Shown: one piece after another, positions 54,640 to 64,000 of the stretch
Position numbering within the stretch: position 1 is the first letter of the stretch
Layout: each line of letters starts with the position of its first letter
Source: Oncomelania hupensis
Taxonomy: Eukaryota > Mollusca > Gastropoda > Littorinimorpha > Pomatiopsidae
Direction: 5' to 3'
Assembly (NCBI GenBank): GCA_036898135.1
Contig: CM072522.1
Span: forward strand, 30,495,755 to 30,559,754
DNA length: 64,000 nucleotides
Made by a program: the position numbers and the translations under genes
Notes under the pieces: generated by a model
The model's input: only the letters and a program-made list of their open reading frames with translations
What the model was told of the DNA's origin: nothing
Databases searched by the model: none

Positions 54640-55018
54640 CAGGGTGTTCCAAAAGTCTTGGGCACATTTAAAGTCCCCATATCTCAATTACCATGAATGG
54701 TAGTAAGATAAAAGTTGTGCCATTTTAAAGCTAATTACATTAAGTTTTTTGTCAAGCTGTTGATTTTTTTAATTTCTTTTCAGACCCATTAATGGCGTTC
54801 ACTCAACCAGAAAATGCTGGGTACGCGTTTGGCAAGAATTTGACTATCGGCTTGATGTGTGTCGTGTGACCAATGGTGCTCACATTGAACATCTTTGAAC
54901 GTTTCATGTAAAAATTGAAATTACAAGCTTTCTGAATTTACCAGATGCGTTTTTATATCCTTAATAGTTTCAGAAATATTCAATGTCAAAATGTGCCCAA
55001 GACTTTTGGAACAACCTG
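54640..55018. mobile_element. mariner/Tc1-like deletion derivative
   Basis: CAGGGTGTTCCAAAAGTCTT at the left is inverted at the right (CAGGTTGTTCC...), TA on both flanks. The + strand has a relic of a transposase end (WQEFDYRLDVCRVTNGAHIE around 54820-54900). Internal deletion left 379 bp. Confidence 0.85.
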
Positions 55019-55101
55019 TATATTAACTTATACTTTGGTTTGACTGAGCTAATCAAATATGCAGTCGAGGAATGCTAGTTATTATAATTATTGTAAAGCA
55101 A

Positions 55102-55196
55102 TACAATGACACAATCTGCATACAGCACGGCTGCACATACTCGCACACAGTGTGCGAGTATGTGCAGCCGTGCTGTATGCAGATTGTGTCATTGTA
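55102..55196. repeat. Perfect 95-bp palindrome
   Basis: Two 47-bp arms are exact inverse complements around a single central A at 55149 (...ACTCGCACAC-A-GTGTGCGAGT...). No mismatch is seen in the arms. Confidence 0.95.
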
Positions 55197-55346
55197 CATA
55201 CATACATACACGTTATTTTATGTCAAATGAAATATGTGCACTTCATGCCCAATTAGGCAGGGGGCGTCCAATTAGGCCTCTATGTCAGACCCAATTGGCG
55301 TCCAATTAGGCAGGGGCGTCCAATTAGGCCTGCACATAGGCCTATT

Positions 55347-56152
55347 TCAGAATTTGGCAATGATGCATCTATTCGTTGAAGTGAAGCTACTGCTTGCATA
55401 TGCAATGTATCGGAAAGTCCCAATGATCGTTTTACAGTAACAGGGAGTTTCAGTTTTCAACGTAGACCACGCATAAAATTTATCTGGATTGTTTAACATA
55501 GTTAACTGTACTCTTACTCTTTTAACGGATACAGTGGTGTTTATATACAAGTGATTATTTTTGTCTAGGTCAAAGTCGCTGAGAGTAACAAGTCTTGTAA
55601 CTCACGCCCGATGTAATTTCTTTTGGGGGGGGTGGGGGGGGGCTGCAGTTTATTATCCCTTTCTATCGGGAATTTCTGGGCCGCCTCCCCCGGGGAAGGC
55701 ATAGTCGCAGCCAGTGGTGCGCACAAACCCAACCTACCTAATATTATTTGTGAATTTTTGAAATTTTTGCTGGGGGGAGCAAACCGGAGTACCCGGAGAA
55801 AACCCCCGAGACATTGCCCGAGTCGAAAGCAAATAATATTCGGAGAAACATAACGCCCAGATGCTGGCTCGAACCCACACCTGTCATGTGCCATTGGTTT
55901 CTGGCTTGTGGACAAGGCAAGTTAGTCCCGCCTTAGCCCATTTGGCCACAACGCTCGCTTTACAATTGTAATTGTAAAACTTATTGATTTTTCTGGCTTT
56001 TGGGGTTTCAGTTACTTGACGTAATTCTTCTCCAATACTTAATCTTGTTTGGCTCATGTCGTCTCCTACCATTAAAAGCAGTGTTGTGTCAACGTCAAGG
56101 TCTTCATTAGGTTTAAACACTTCATCCGGAGCTTCACCGCCTTCTGCCATTT

Positions 56153-56154
<2 letters not shown>
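55347..56154 (-). pseudogene. Degenerate ORF divergent from the capsid-like gene
   Basis: A start codon at 56154 opens an acidic N-terminal part (about 60 codons), head to head with the + strand capsid-like gene across a (TA)n(GA)n tract. A SINE (55686-55959) then interrupts it, and coding-like sequence resumes with stops and frame changes down to 55347. The orientation agrees with the ORFs at 52029-52990, from which it is separated by the inverted-repeat transposon 53018-55344. I cannot assign a family. It may encode a second structural protein of the same element. Confidence 0.4.
55686..55959 (-). mobile_element. tRNA-Ser/Leu-like SINE (copy S3)
   Basis: On the minus strand, TGGCCAAATGGGCTAAGGCG (A box) and GTGTGGGTTCGAGCCAGC (B box) head a body with GGTTTTCTCCGGGTACTCCG and a GGTAGGTTGGGTTTGTGCG end. 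It is the best-preserved of the three copies. Confidence 0.8.
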
Positions 56155-56246
<92 letters not shown>

Positions 56247-56250
56247 TATA
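56153..56250. repeat. (TA)n(GA)n microsatellite
   Basis: About ten TA units followed by about thirty-three GA units. It lies between two divergent ORFs of the virus-like element. Confidence 0.95.
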
Positions 56251-56283
56251 TATATCACATTAAAAATGCAAAGCTACTGAAAC

Positions 56284-57231
56284 TTGTTGGACCCCACAGG
56301 TCGATTGAGGATGCCTTTAGGCATCAAAGGTGAGAAAAGCACAATAATTATTACAAACAATCAAAGCAGCAAAAAGCCTAATCAGCTACTAACCATAAGA
56401 TTTCCAAATTTAGGTCCTGATGATGTAATAGTTTCAGGCAGTCCTAAATTGGCTTTTAAAATTAGTCTGAATTCTACCGATGATCCTAACAGAATTATAG
56501 TGAACAATCTAGGCAGAGCTATAATTAAAAAAATGGTTATTAAACTTGATGGACGAGAAATCCAAAGTATTGATGATGCTGGTGTTTTGTTTTGTTACAC
56601 AGATAAGTGGCTAAGTAAATATGAAAGGGAAGATTTGGTTGGTCAAGGGATTCAAACCCCCATTGTGGCAAAACTTCGAATTAAGCTGGCGATGCTAGGA
56701 ATTCAAATAAGGGTGAAAATGCATTAGCTGCTGTATACAAAAACAGGTTTTATTTCTCCCTCGATTTTGAACTGATACACAGTCATCTGCTGTTCCATCA
56801 AGGTTAATTTAACGACAGGCTGTCTTACGAAATTATATTTTCAATGATTATTCTCAAGTATTAATTAGTTCAGACTTATACAATCTCAGACATCGCGCTT
56901 AATTGAATATGAAGTGTTCACTCAAGCTGAAATCAGTAGGATGATATTAGGGGCCAATATGACAAACTAGCAATTTATTATGATAACATAGAATACAGAG
57001 AATTTAATAAGTATTTACTAGATACATTATGGACTATCAACATAAATTCACCTGCTCCAAGTTTTAAAGGTGTTCTGTTGTTGTTTGTAAAAGAATCTAT
57101 AATTACAATCGTGACAGTGAAGATTTTATAAATCCAAATATAATGAAAGTGTCGATCTGTTGTGATTGAAGGTAAGCCTAATCAATTATTCGCTAATGGA
57201 ATGTTGGTGTTTCAACAGTTTGATGAGATTA
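56284..57231 (+). pseudogene. Capsid-like pseudogene of a virus-like or Polinton-like element, main part
   Basis: An uninterrupted frame (56284-56727, 147 codons) and then coding-like blocks in changing frames to 57231 resemble, in order, a protein family I know as a conserved uncharacterised family in cnidarian and other invertebrate genomes, which I believe to be a double-jelly-roll-type major capsid protein of an endogenous DNA virus or Polinton-like element. The first break is near 56690. At least four more stops or frameshifts follow. The RTE LINE at 57232 interrupts it, and its C-terminal piece resumes at 60312. No natural ATG precedes the first frame (a TGA lies six bases upstream), so the start is lost as well. 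Assignment to capsids is from memory and should be tested by structure prediction. Confidence 0.5.
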
Positions 57232-60200
57232 GGAAAATCTTGGATGGATCGAGGCCGTTTAAGGACTGATAATGTTGAATGGACCGCGTCTTCCGTTGGC
57301 CACCAGGACCGAGGTGATAAGTGTGCTACTGATGGACAACTTAGCAAGATCCGCACCAAAAATAACATCGTCATAGGAACCTGGAATGTCAGGACCCTAA
57401 ATATGCGGAGGGAAAATTAGAAGAACTGGCCCACGAGATGGACTACTATCGATGGAAAATTTTAGGGATCAGCGAACTGCGCTGGAAAGGCATAAGTGAA
57501 ACAACGACCGACAAAGGCCACAAGCTTTATTATTTCAGCGGTAGAGATCACAGGCACGAACACGGCGTTGGATTCTTGGTCCACAAGAACATTCTAGCCA
57601 CTGTCATGGGTTGCCGCCCAGTCTCCAGTAGACTCATTACCATCCGTCTGCATGAGAGCAACCCCTTTCAACATCACCATCATGCCCCAACATCAGACTA
57701 TGACGACACAGAAGTGGAGGATTTCTATGAAAATCTACAGGCTGTCCTTGACCAAGTGCCGAAGAAGGACAAAGTCATAGTGGAAGGCGACTGGAATGCC
57801 AAGGTTGGCCAAGATGCGCACCACAACTGGGGAGACACATGTGGCCCCACTGCAACAACGAGACAAATGACAGGGATCTGAGACTCTTGAGTTTGCCAGA
57901 TACAACAATCTGATACTGGCAAACACGCTTGGTCTCCACAAAAAATCCAGACAAGGGACATGGCACAGTCCCGGCGGGGAGCATCACAACCAGATCGACT
58001 ACATCATGGTCAAGAAACGCTTCAGATCAAGCATCAACATTGGCAGGACACGCACTTTTCCAGGAGCAAACATCGGAAGTGACCACGATCTCGTGATGAT
58101 GTCTTTTCGGCTCCACTTGAAGAGAATAAACACAGCAAAGTGCCCCAGTCTGAAGTTCGACCTGAACAAACTGCAAGACCCGGAGGTGGCAGAAATATTT
58201 CAGGCCACAACTGGAGGGAAATTTGCACCACTGCTCATTTTGGGAGCTAGTGAAGTAGATGTCAACACCATGACCACCACCTTCAACTCAGCTGTGACAG
58301 ATGCCGCCACGGAGATCCTTGGAAAGCACCGGCCAAAGAAGAAACTGTGGATCACACCTGAACTTTTGGAGCTGTGTGATAAACGAAGGGAGATGAAAAA
58401 GAAAAAGAACAACGCACAGGGAGCTGATGCCTACCGAAAACTTAACAATGACATCCGAAAAGGCATGCGCACAGAAAAGGAGAAATGGATAGAAGATCAA
58501 TGCCAGGAAATAGAGAACAGTCTGAACAAGAACAATAGCAAGAAGGCCTACCAGACTGTGAAGCAGCTGATAAGTGTTAAACAGCCCAAGGTCTCCACGA
58601 TCCAAAGCAAGTCTGGCATATGCCTTACAGAAGAACAAGAAGTCTTTGACAGATGGACAGGGTACTGCTCTGATCTTTACAACCACACACCAAACGGAGA
58701 CCCATCAGTTCTAGCATGTCCTGAGAACAGAGAAGAAGAAGAAATCCTCCCAATTCTCCAAGAAGACGTTGAGGCAGCAGTACAATCGCTGAAGAAAGGG
58801 AAGTCAGGAGGAGTGGACAACATACCCGCGGAACTGCTACAAGCAGGAGGAGAAGCGATGATTGACGCACTCACCATTATCTGTAACAAGACCTGGCAGA
58901 GTGGGGAGTGGCCTACACCATGGACCCAGTCGCTTGTCATCACTCTTCCCAAAAAGGTAACCTTCAGGAATGTGAAAGTTACTGCACCATCAGCCTCATC
59001 AGCCATCCCAGCAAGGTCCTCCTGAAAATAATACTCAACAGGTTGAAACCCCAAGCTGAATAAATCATAGCTGAAGAACAAGCAGCATTCAGGGCAGGGC
59101 GAAGTACCACTGAACAGATTTTCAACCTCAGAATAATCTGCGAGAAATACTTACAGCACCAACAACATCTATATGTGTTCGTAGACTTCAAAAAGGCGTT
59201 TGACAGAGTCTGGCATGCAGCTCTGTGGGCAACCATGAGAGTGTACAACATCAGCCCTAAAATTATTGAAGTCATCAAAAGCCTGTATGACAAGGCTATC
59301 AGTGCAGTCCTCCACAACAGCGCCATCGGAAACTGGTTCAGAACAACAATTGGTGTGCGTCACGGATGCCTACTCTCTCCAACAATCTTCAACATCTTCC
59401 TAGAGCGCTTCATGTCAGATGCCCTTGCAGATCACGAAGGCACAGTCAGCATAGGGGGAAGAGCAATCTCCAAATTCCGTTTTGCGGATGACATTGATGG
59501 ATTGGCTGGAAAGGAACAATTAGAACCTGAACAGCTGGTACAGAGGCTTGACACCACCTCCAGTGCCTATGGAATGGAAATAATTGATTGATTGATTGAT
59601 TGTTGCTTTAGGTCCAAAATGATGACCAACAACACCAATGGCATCAACACTGACATCAATGTCCAAGGCCAATCCATCAACATAGTGCATAGCTTCAAAT
59701 ATTTAGGAACTATTGTATTAGAGAATGGGTCCCGACAGGAAGTCCTCTCCAGGATCGCATAAACAACGTTACTGCTGGTGAGGTTGAAGCCCATTTGGAA
59801 AGACAGGACCGTCAGTCTACATTCCAGTAAGACTGCTGCGCTCCCTTGTCATCTCCATCTTCCTATATGCTTGTGAGACATATGGACCCTCACAGCAGAT
59901 CTGCAACGAAGAATACAAAGCATGGAGATGAGGTGCTACAGAAGACTTCTGGGCATACCCAACACATCACTGCAACGACGAAGTCCGACAGACCATCACA
60001 CAAGCCATTGGACAACACGATGACCTGCTCACAGTGGTAAAAAAACGGAAACTCCGATGGTATGGCCACGTCACCAGATCCGATCATCAGGTCTTGCAAA
60101 GACCATCCTGCAAGGCACAGTGCAAGGAGGTAGAAGAAGAGGGAGATCGAAAAAGAGGTGGGAGGACAACATTCGAGAATGGACTTGTTTGACACTGAGC

Positions 60201-60298
60201 GAAACAATCAGGGTTGCTGAGGACAGGGAAAGATGGAGCATGCTGGTTAAACGATCATCTGTGGTGCCTCTACGACCTCCGAGTTACGGGATAGGATA
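57232..60298 (+). mobile_element. Nearly complete RTE-type LINE (RTE-f), inactivated
   Basis: It encodes an APE-type endonuclease (NIVIGTWNVRTLNM, then GISELRWKGISE, VEGDWNAKVGQD, GTWHSPGGEHHNQIDYIMV, GSDHDLVMMS) and an RT (KGKSGGVDNIPAELLQAGGE, EQAAFRAGRSTTEQIF, VFVDFKKAFDRVW, FRFADDIDGLAG with an intact FADD box). The longest frame is 58006-59025. Breaks lie near 57417, 57880, 58960, 59065 (stop), 59583 and 59760. The 3' end is the GGATA-type tail. It inserted into the capsid-like pseudogene. A ~33-bp R-type tail (59583-59615) replaces part of its frame. Confidence 0.9.
59583..59615 (-). mobile_element. Minimal R retroposon insertion (33 bp)
   Basis: ATTGATTGATTGATTGTTGC and TTTAGGTCC equal the extreme 3' end of the GATT-tail R subfamily in minus orientation. 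It sits inside the RTE frame, replacing about 15 bases that other RTE copies have (after YGMEI). Confidence 0.75.
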
Positions 60299-60311
60299 AG
60301 GAAGGAAGGAC

Positions 60312-60478
60312 TGTTGATTTAATTTCTAAGGATATTCATTTGCATGACACAAGACTGCAAGATTATTTGGTAAATAGGTTTGCATTGTTAGGATAGACTT
60401 TCGAACCATACCCACCAACAATGCTGTACCAAAGAGCCTAAATATCATTACCATAAGAGGTGTATCTTGTGGAAAAAA
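60312..60478 (+). pseudogene. Capsid-like pseudogene, C-terminal piece
   Basis: Right after the RTE tail, two overlapping frames (about 60312-60390 and 60392-60478) continue the capsid-like family's C-terminal region in the expected order. One frameshift lies near 60391. The piece ends where a CR1-type RT begins (about 60478), which removed the true C-terminus. Confidence 0.45.
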
Positions 60479-61265
60479 AGCTGACGACTGCCTCCTTTAC
60501 CGGACTATACGCACCTTCCAAGATCACCTCGAGCTCCAGGCCGACCTCCGACAGCTGGAAATCTGGGCTACCAAGTGGGGCATGCGCTTTAATGCGCAGA
60601 AGTGCTACATCCTCTCCATCAGAAATAAGTCATCCTACTTATATAGCCTAGACAGAGTAATCCTGCAACATGTACAACAGAGCCCATATCTTGGCATCCT
60701 ACTGTCAGCTGACCTCAAATGGTCCGCCCACATCTCCAACACATGCAGCAAAGCAGCATCGACAGTGGGCTTCCTACGCCGGAACCTCCGGAACTGCCCC
60801 CAAGAGTGCAGGCGCCTGGCGTATATCTCACTCGTACGATCCAAGCTTGAATACGGAGCAACGGTGTGGGATCCCCATCTACAACAGGACATCGACAGAC
60901 TAGAGAGAGTGCAGCGCCAGGCCGCCCGCTTCATTACGCGTGACTACAAGTCCCGAAGCCAGGGCTGCATGAGCAACATCCTCAGAGACCTGAACCTCCC
61001 CCCACTAGAAGAGCGCCGTAGGCAACTACGCCTCAACCTTCTGAATAGGGTCGCAGAGGGGTTGGTCCCAGCGCTACCTCCTGAGAAGTTCCTCACCCCT
61101 GCTGTCGGCGGTCGACGAAGAGTCATTCCTACGAGGTTTCAGGGGTTCGACAGCATCAACATCATCGAACGACAGGCTGTGAACAACACACGAGGCTTTA
61201 TCATCCCTACCAGCAAGACTGACCAGTACAGGAATTCCTTTTTTGTCCGTACTGTAGCTGAGTAG
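60477..61265 (+). pseudogene. CR1/Jockey-type LINE fragment, RT C-terminal half
   Basis: The open frame starts within the RT active site (ADDCLLYRTIRTFQDHLELQ) and runs about 260 codons: WATKWGMRFNAQKCYILSI, YLGILLSADLKWSAHIS, RSKLEYGATVWDPHLQQDID, RVQRQAARFITRDYKS, LPPLEERRRQLRLNLLNRV, to a stop after FFVRTVAE. There is no internal stop, so the 5'-truncated copy is young. It is a different CR1 subfamily from that at 615-5578. Downstream sequence to about 61430 is probably its 3' UTR. Confidence 0.85.
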
Positions 61266-61588
61266 AATCAGCTGAGTGACACAGACTTGCCAGCCAGACC
61301 AGCCCGACCTGCCGTCGCAGCATCATCGGCGACGAAGGTGTCAGGGCTCTCACCCCCCCCTCTCCGCTGAACGCTCACACTGATATGTTTTTAGCCAGCT
61401 TTTAAAGACACTATGAATATTTATGTTTTAGCTGGGCACCTTGCCTTTATATTAGGGCCACGAATTTATAAATCATGCGCTTCCCCCAGTTGCAAAGATA
61501 ACCGACATTGGTTCCTGCAACTATACGACCAGATCCAGATCCAGAGGCCGAATAAGCAGAGTTGCGTCCCTGTCTCGCCGGTGAGATC

Positions 61589-61716
61589 ATGGCGGCAACA
61601 AAAGACATACAGAGGCGTGGGGGCGAGTTTTGCAGTGCTATTAACTGCACAAATGGCAGAAACAAAGATTCCTGCAAGTCGAAGTCTTTTTTTCGTTTCC
61701 CCAAAGACCCGGAAAG
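61589..61716 (+). CDS. THAP first exon E1d (start of a further THAP gene)
   Basis: ATG opens 42 codons: MAATKDIQRRGGEFCSAINC, then SFFRFPKDPE, ending in phase 2 at AG|GTAAGA. It keeps the C-x4-C pair and the FF-x-FP motif, and its closest relative here is E1a (shared GG-FC-AINC and SFF-FP pattern), including a similar upstream sequence. The matching second-half exon is not in the remaining 2.3 kb, which holds a BED-finger transposon and the start of an R copy. It should lie beyond the window, perhaps with another C2H2 gene. The donor is a good GTAAG. Confidence 0.7.
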
Positions 61717-61828
61717 GTAAGATATTACTCAGTATATAACAATAATGTCTTATTTATTCATGATTGTAGTGCTCATACGTCGATACTACGTAAACAACAA
61801 CAACAACAAAAAGAACATCTTCATCAGT

Positions 61829-63439
61829 CAGACCTGTTTACCCTGGAATTGTGGTTGGGGTACTTTTCAGAAAAAAATGGTGTATTTTGAAGAAAGTAAG
61901 TGTATTCCACGAATAACTTGAAAATTCCATATATTAGACGCAATTCATTCGCAACTTACGTACTTAATGTTTTGAGAAAACACAAAAAATATGTTATCTT
62001 ACATCAAAGAACATAAATTGCTTTAAAATACAGAGATTGCAAAATCAAAACTCTTAAGAAGACCCCAAAGGACCATGGTAGGCAATTATGACTGTAGTTA
62101 TTTTTACACATTGATTTTATTACAAAATTTACACACACACATGCAACAACAGCAAAAATCTTACCTGTAACTTACTTATTCATCACAAATAACAGCACAC
62201 CTTACAGACTTGTAAAGCCTTCGCTTTCACACAATAATATAAGTCAGTCAAAGCTATTCACAGAAACATAGTTGTGTCTCTAGTATACATTTTGTAGTTC
62301 CCACAATTTCAAGACAGTTATGTATCAACTACACTATATAGTGCCAAAAAAAAATAATTTAGTTAGTTTTACTGCTAGATTCTGCCACTGTGTATGTTCT
62401 CTCACTAGGTAATCCTGGTCTGGATTTAACCACCATAAGGCTGTCAACAGTTCTGGCTGACAGTGAAACCCTTTGGTCAGTCCGGTTCTTGCGTACACAA
62501 GAGAATATGCGCTGTAGGTCAAGAGTTGGTACAGACAGCAGGCCAGTGCTTATCCCCGATTCTCCAAAGGTTGTTATTACAATGGGGTACTGTTTTTCTC
62601 TCTGTTCGTTTGAGCCATCAGTGGCAACACAAAAAGGTCCATTGCGCATCTGCTCTTTAACTGAAGCTTTGATGTCTTCTGCCATTGACGTAATTATCGC
62701 CGTTGTTTTGTTCCTGCCGAAAGAATACATCTGAGCGATTTTCGAGTCTGGAAAAGCACTTTTCACAGTTTTACTTATTATATCTGCTGTGGTGAGAGGT
62801 AGGTTAGTCTTTACAATAAGTTCGAAAACCATGGCCTCGGCTCGGATAACATATTGCTCGGTTTGCGATACTTGCTGTGAAGGTATGAATTTCTGTATGC
62901 TTTGGCATGTTGCAGCAGCCTGAATTCTACCAAGTCGATCACGGTGGCTTTTACTCTCACAATGGCGATAGATATCAAATTTTCCAGAATGCGAAATAGA
63001 AAAGTCAACTTCACAGTACTTGCATCGAGCATGCACTCTGCTGACAGAAGATTCGACGATGCCAGGGATTTTAGTGTACTTTGAAAGAAATTCCTGCTCA
63101 CATAGTTTTTTTGGCTTTTGAGGGCCAGCAACACTTGCACTTGCTGCTTGACGTTTCATTTTTCACCCAAATATGGCGCCGTGATTGTTGTCAACGAATG
63201 CGGAAATAGCCGATCCGTGATGTCACTACTCGTAAACCAATCATCGTCGATTTTGCTTATCGCCGAAGTTACCCGAAAAACAACCCGCCAAAGCTCCGAA
63301 CTGCTACGGAAACAACCGATTTATGTATAGATTTATTGGGAAAAAAAAAAAAAAAAGGCCGTATTTTTTTGTAAATTGGTCGTATTTTATCAATTGTCGC
63401 GTATAAAATACGGCAAAATCGTATGGGTAAACAGGTCTG
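61829..63439 (-). mobile_element. BED-finger (hAT-like) DNA transposon, internally shortened
   Basis: Terminal inverted repeats CAGACCTGTTTACCC start at 61829 and end at 63439, with ATCAGT on both flanks (61823-61828 and 63440-63445). The element encodes one minus-strand ORF (next entry). The 500 bases behind the ORF are non-coding. A stem with CGTATTTTAT / ATAAAATACG lies near 63382-63412. It sits in the intron that should follow THAP exon E1d. Confidence 0.8.
62359..63159 (-). CDS. BED zinc-finger protein, truncated transposase-like
   Basis: The 266-codon frame has a BED-type zinc finger near residues 45-75 (CKYCEVDFSISHSGKFDIYR, then HCESKSH, giving C-x2-C ... H-x4-H). After it comes the segment FELIVKTNLPLTTADIISKT and FCVATDGSNEQREKQYPIVI, which resembles the region just ahead of the catalytic core of hAT-like transposases, with a possible first Asp in VATDGSN. 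The catalytic and dimerisation parts are missing, since hAT transposases are usually 500-700 residues long. The frame runs on into unrelated sequence (from about SVPTLDLQ) and stops. It is thus the N-terminal third of a transposase, perhaps kept as a DNA-binding relic. The ORF itself has no stop, which suggests a recent deletion. Confidence 0.75.
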   Translation of the reverse strand: MKRQAASASVAGPQKPKKLCEQEFLSKYTKIPGIVESSVSRVHARCKYCEVDFSISHSGKFDIYRHCESKSHRDRLGRIQAAATCQSIQKFIPSQQVSQTEQYVIRAEAMVFELIVKTNLPLTTADIISKTVKSAFPDSKIAQMYSFGRNKTTAIITSMAEDIKASVKEQMRNGPFCVATDGSNEQREKQYPIVITTFGESGISTGLLSVPTLDLQRIFSCVRKNRTDQRVSLSARTVDSLMVVKSRPGLPSERTYTVAESSSKTN

Positions 63440-63622
63440 ATCAGTTCATATCGTAAGCATGTGCTTGTGATACAACTTTCATTTTAATTAGAATCAGGAT
63501 GACCAATCATTTTATTTATTTACAGTTATAATATGATCGATAAAATTATCTTAGTCTATAGGATATAGATCTAGTGGTGTAAAAAAAAAAAAGTCCTAGG
63601 GGGTTTATTTCAAACTGTTGTC

Positions 63623-64000
63623 ACCCCTTGGGGTCATGAGCAATCTTGCCACTGTAGATTGTTCAAACCTTTAAAGGGAAAAGTGAAAGCCACAGTTGAA
63701 AACCTGTCTTTCCTTTATAGGCAAGACAGATTCACTGCGGCAACAGTACCCCCGTTGGAGTGCCGGGGGTTTTCAGTATAAATAGTATCCCCACTTTATG
63801 GAAATTTAGTGCTTTAAATTCCCACTGTCGCTGTCTTCCTCATTTACTCTTTCCTATTCCTGCTCTGTCCTTCACTCTGCTATACTATCTTCTTCTTCGC
63901 TAGACCAATGACCTACCTTTTTTCTTGAAAACTCTTCCTGGACAAGACTCCTTGTTTGTGTATGAGGTCTGTTGGATCAGCTTGGGAGTGTTGGACGCTT
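63623..64000 (+). mobile_element. R retroposon copy R14 (full-length 5' end, runs off the window)
   Basis: It starts ACCCCTTGGGGTCATGAGC exactly as R3 does (in reverse), with the same hairpin region (one arm mutated), the second ACCCCCGTTGGAGTGCC start, and the TATAAATAG box. Sharing the 5' end with R3 confirms the ~707-bp full length of the family. Confidence 0.9.

Larger units (their letters stand above)
53018..55344. mobile_element. Inverted-repeat transposon with 59-bp tandem units in its ends
   Basis: The left end (53018-53250) starts TAGGCCTGTGCATGCC and has 3.8 head-to-tail copies of a 59-bp unit (GCCTAATTGGACGCCCCTG...CCAATTGGGTCTGACATAGAA). The right end (55248-55344) has ~1.5 copies in inverse orientation and the inverse of TAGGCCTATGTGCAGG. 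The unit is itself partly palindromic (GACGCCGGCGTC, CCAATTGG). No target duplication could be settled. No transposase is seen. It contains R13, a mariner remnant, a 95-bp palindrome and an (ATT)n run, and it interrupts the virus-like minus-strand gene cluster. Confidence 0.7.

Noticed and set aside
55884..56258. Minus ORF with a long Ser-Leu run
   Set aside because: The first half is the (GA)n/(TA)n microsatellite. Only the part from the ATG at 56154 is considered coding-like.

Overview
The window reads as nuclear DNA of an invertebrate animal, most likely a marine mollusc (inference, moderate). Genes are split by introns with GT/AG borders, the DNA is AT-rich, and it is crowded with CR1-, RTE- and L2-like LINEs, several tRNA- or 5S-derived SINEs, piggyBac, mariner and BED-finger (hAT-like) transposons. 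There are no bacterial operons, rRNA or intact tRNA genes.

Two host-type zinc-finger genes carry the window. Gene 1 (about 5.8-25.9 kb, + strand) can be read as A0-B0-A1-B1-C1-D1: short acidic exons rich in psi-K-x-E (SUMO-type) motifs, then an exon with eleven C2H2 fingers, the tenth of which has lost a cysteine. Gene 2 (about 41.0-50.7 kb) is its paralogue, A2-B2-C2-D2, with five fingers. The stretch 9.0-28.0 kb is a diverged duplicate of 41.0-51.1 kb, so each copy shows the empty site for insertions in the other. Just upstream of gene 2 lie THAP-domain exons: three alternative first-half exons at 35.5, 37.4 and 37.9 kb and one second-half exon at 39.0 kb. The second-half exon ends in the phase needed to splice into A2, so a THAP - SUMO-motif - C2H2 fusion protein is possible. 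A fourth THAP first-half exon lies at 61.6 kb.

Layout: 0-5.6 kb, a decayed CR1 LINE (minus) broken by later insertions. 5.8-12.8 kb, the A/B exon pairs with an RTE LINE and a 1.9-kb TIR element in the introns. 12.9-17.9 kb, a roughly 60-copy minisatellite of a 67/71-bp unit, of which gene 2 keeps one unit. 18-22 kb, L2-like LINE remains. 22.5-25.9 kb, exons C1/D1 with two internally deleted piggyBac copies. 26-32 kb, LINE pieces and many copies of a non-coding retroposon, here called R. 31.9-34.4 kb, an element with long inverted repeats built from palindromic units. 35-39.3 kb, THAP exons. 41-50.7 kb, gene 2. 51.5-51.8 kb, a 5S rRNA-derived SINE. 52.0-60.5 kb, remains of a compact virus-like or Polinton-like element with a capsid-like pseudogene and small minus-strand ORFs, cut up by an inverted-repeat element, a SINE and LINEs. 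60.5-64 kb, a CR1-type RT fragment, the last THAP exon, a BED-finger transposon and the start of another R copy.

The R family has at least 13 copies here. It codes for nothing, has a TATA-like box, a hairpin, 5' truncation, tandem 3' tails and 10-16-bp target-site duplications, so it is a retroposon mobilised in trans. All exon models are inferred from splice signals, phase and paralogue comparison. No transcript or database evidence was available.
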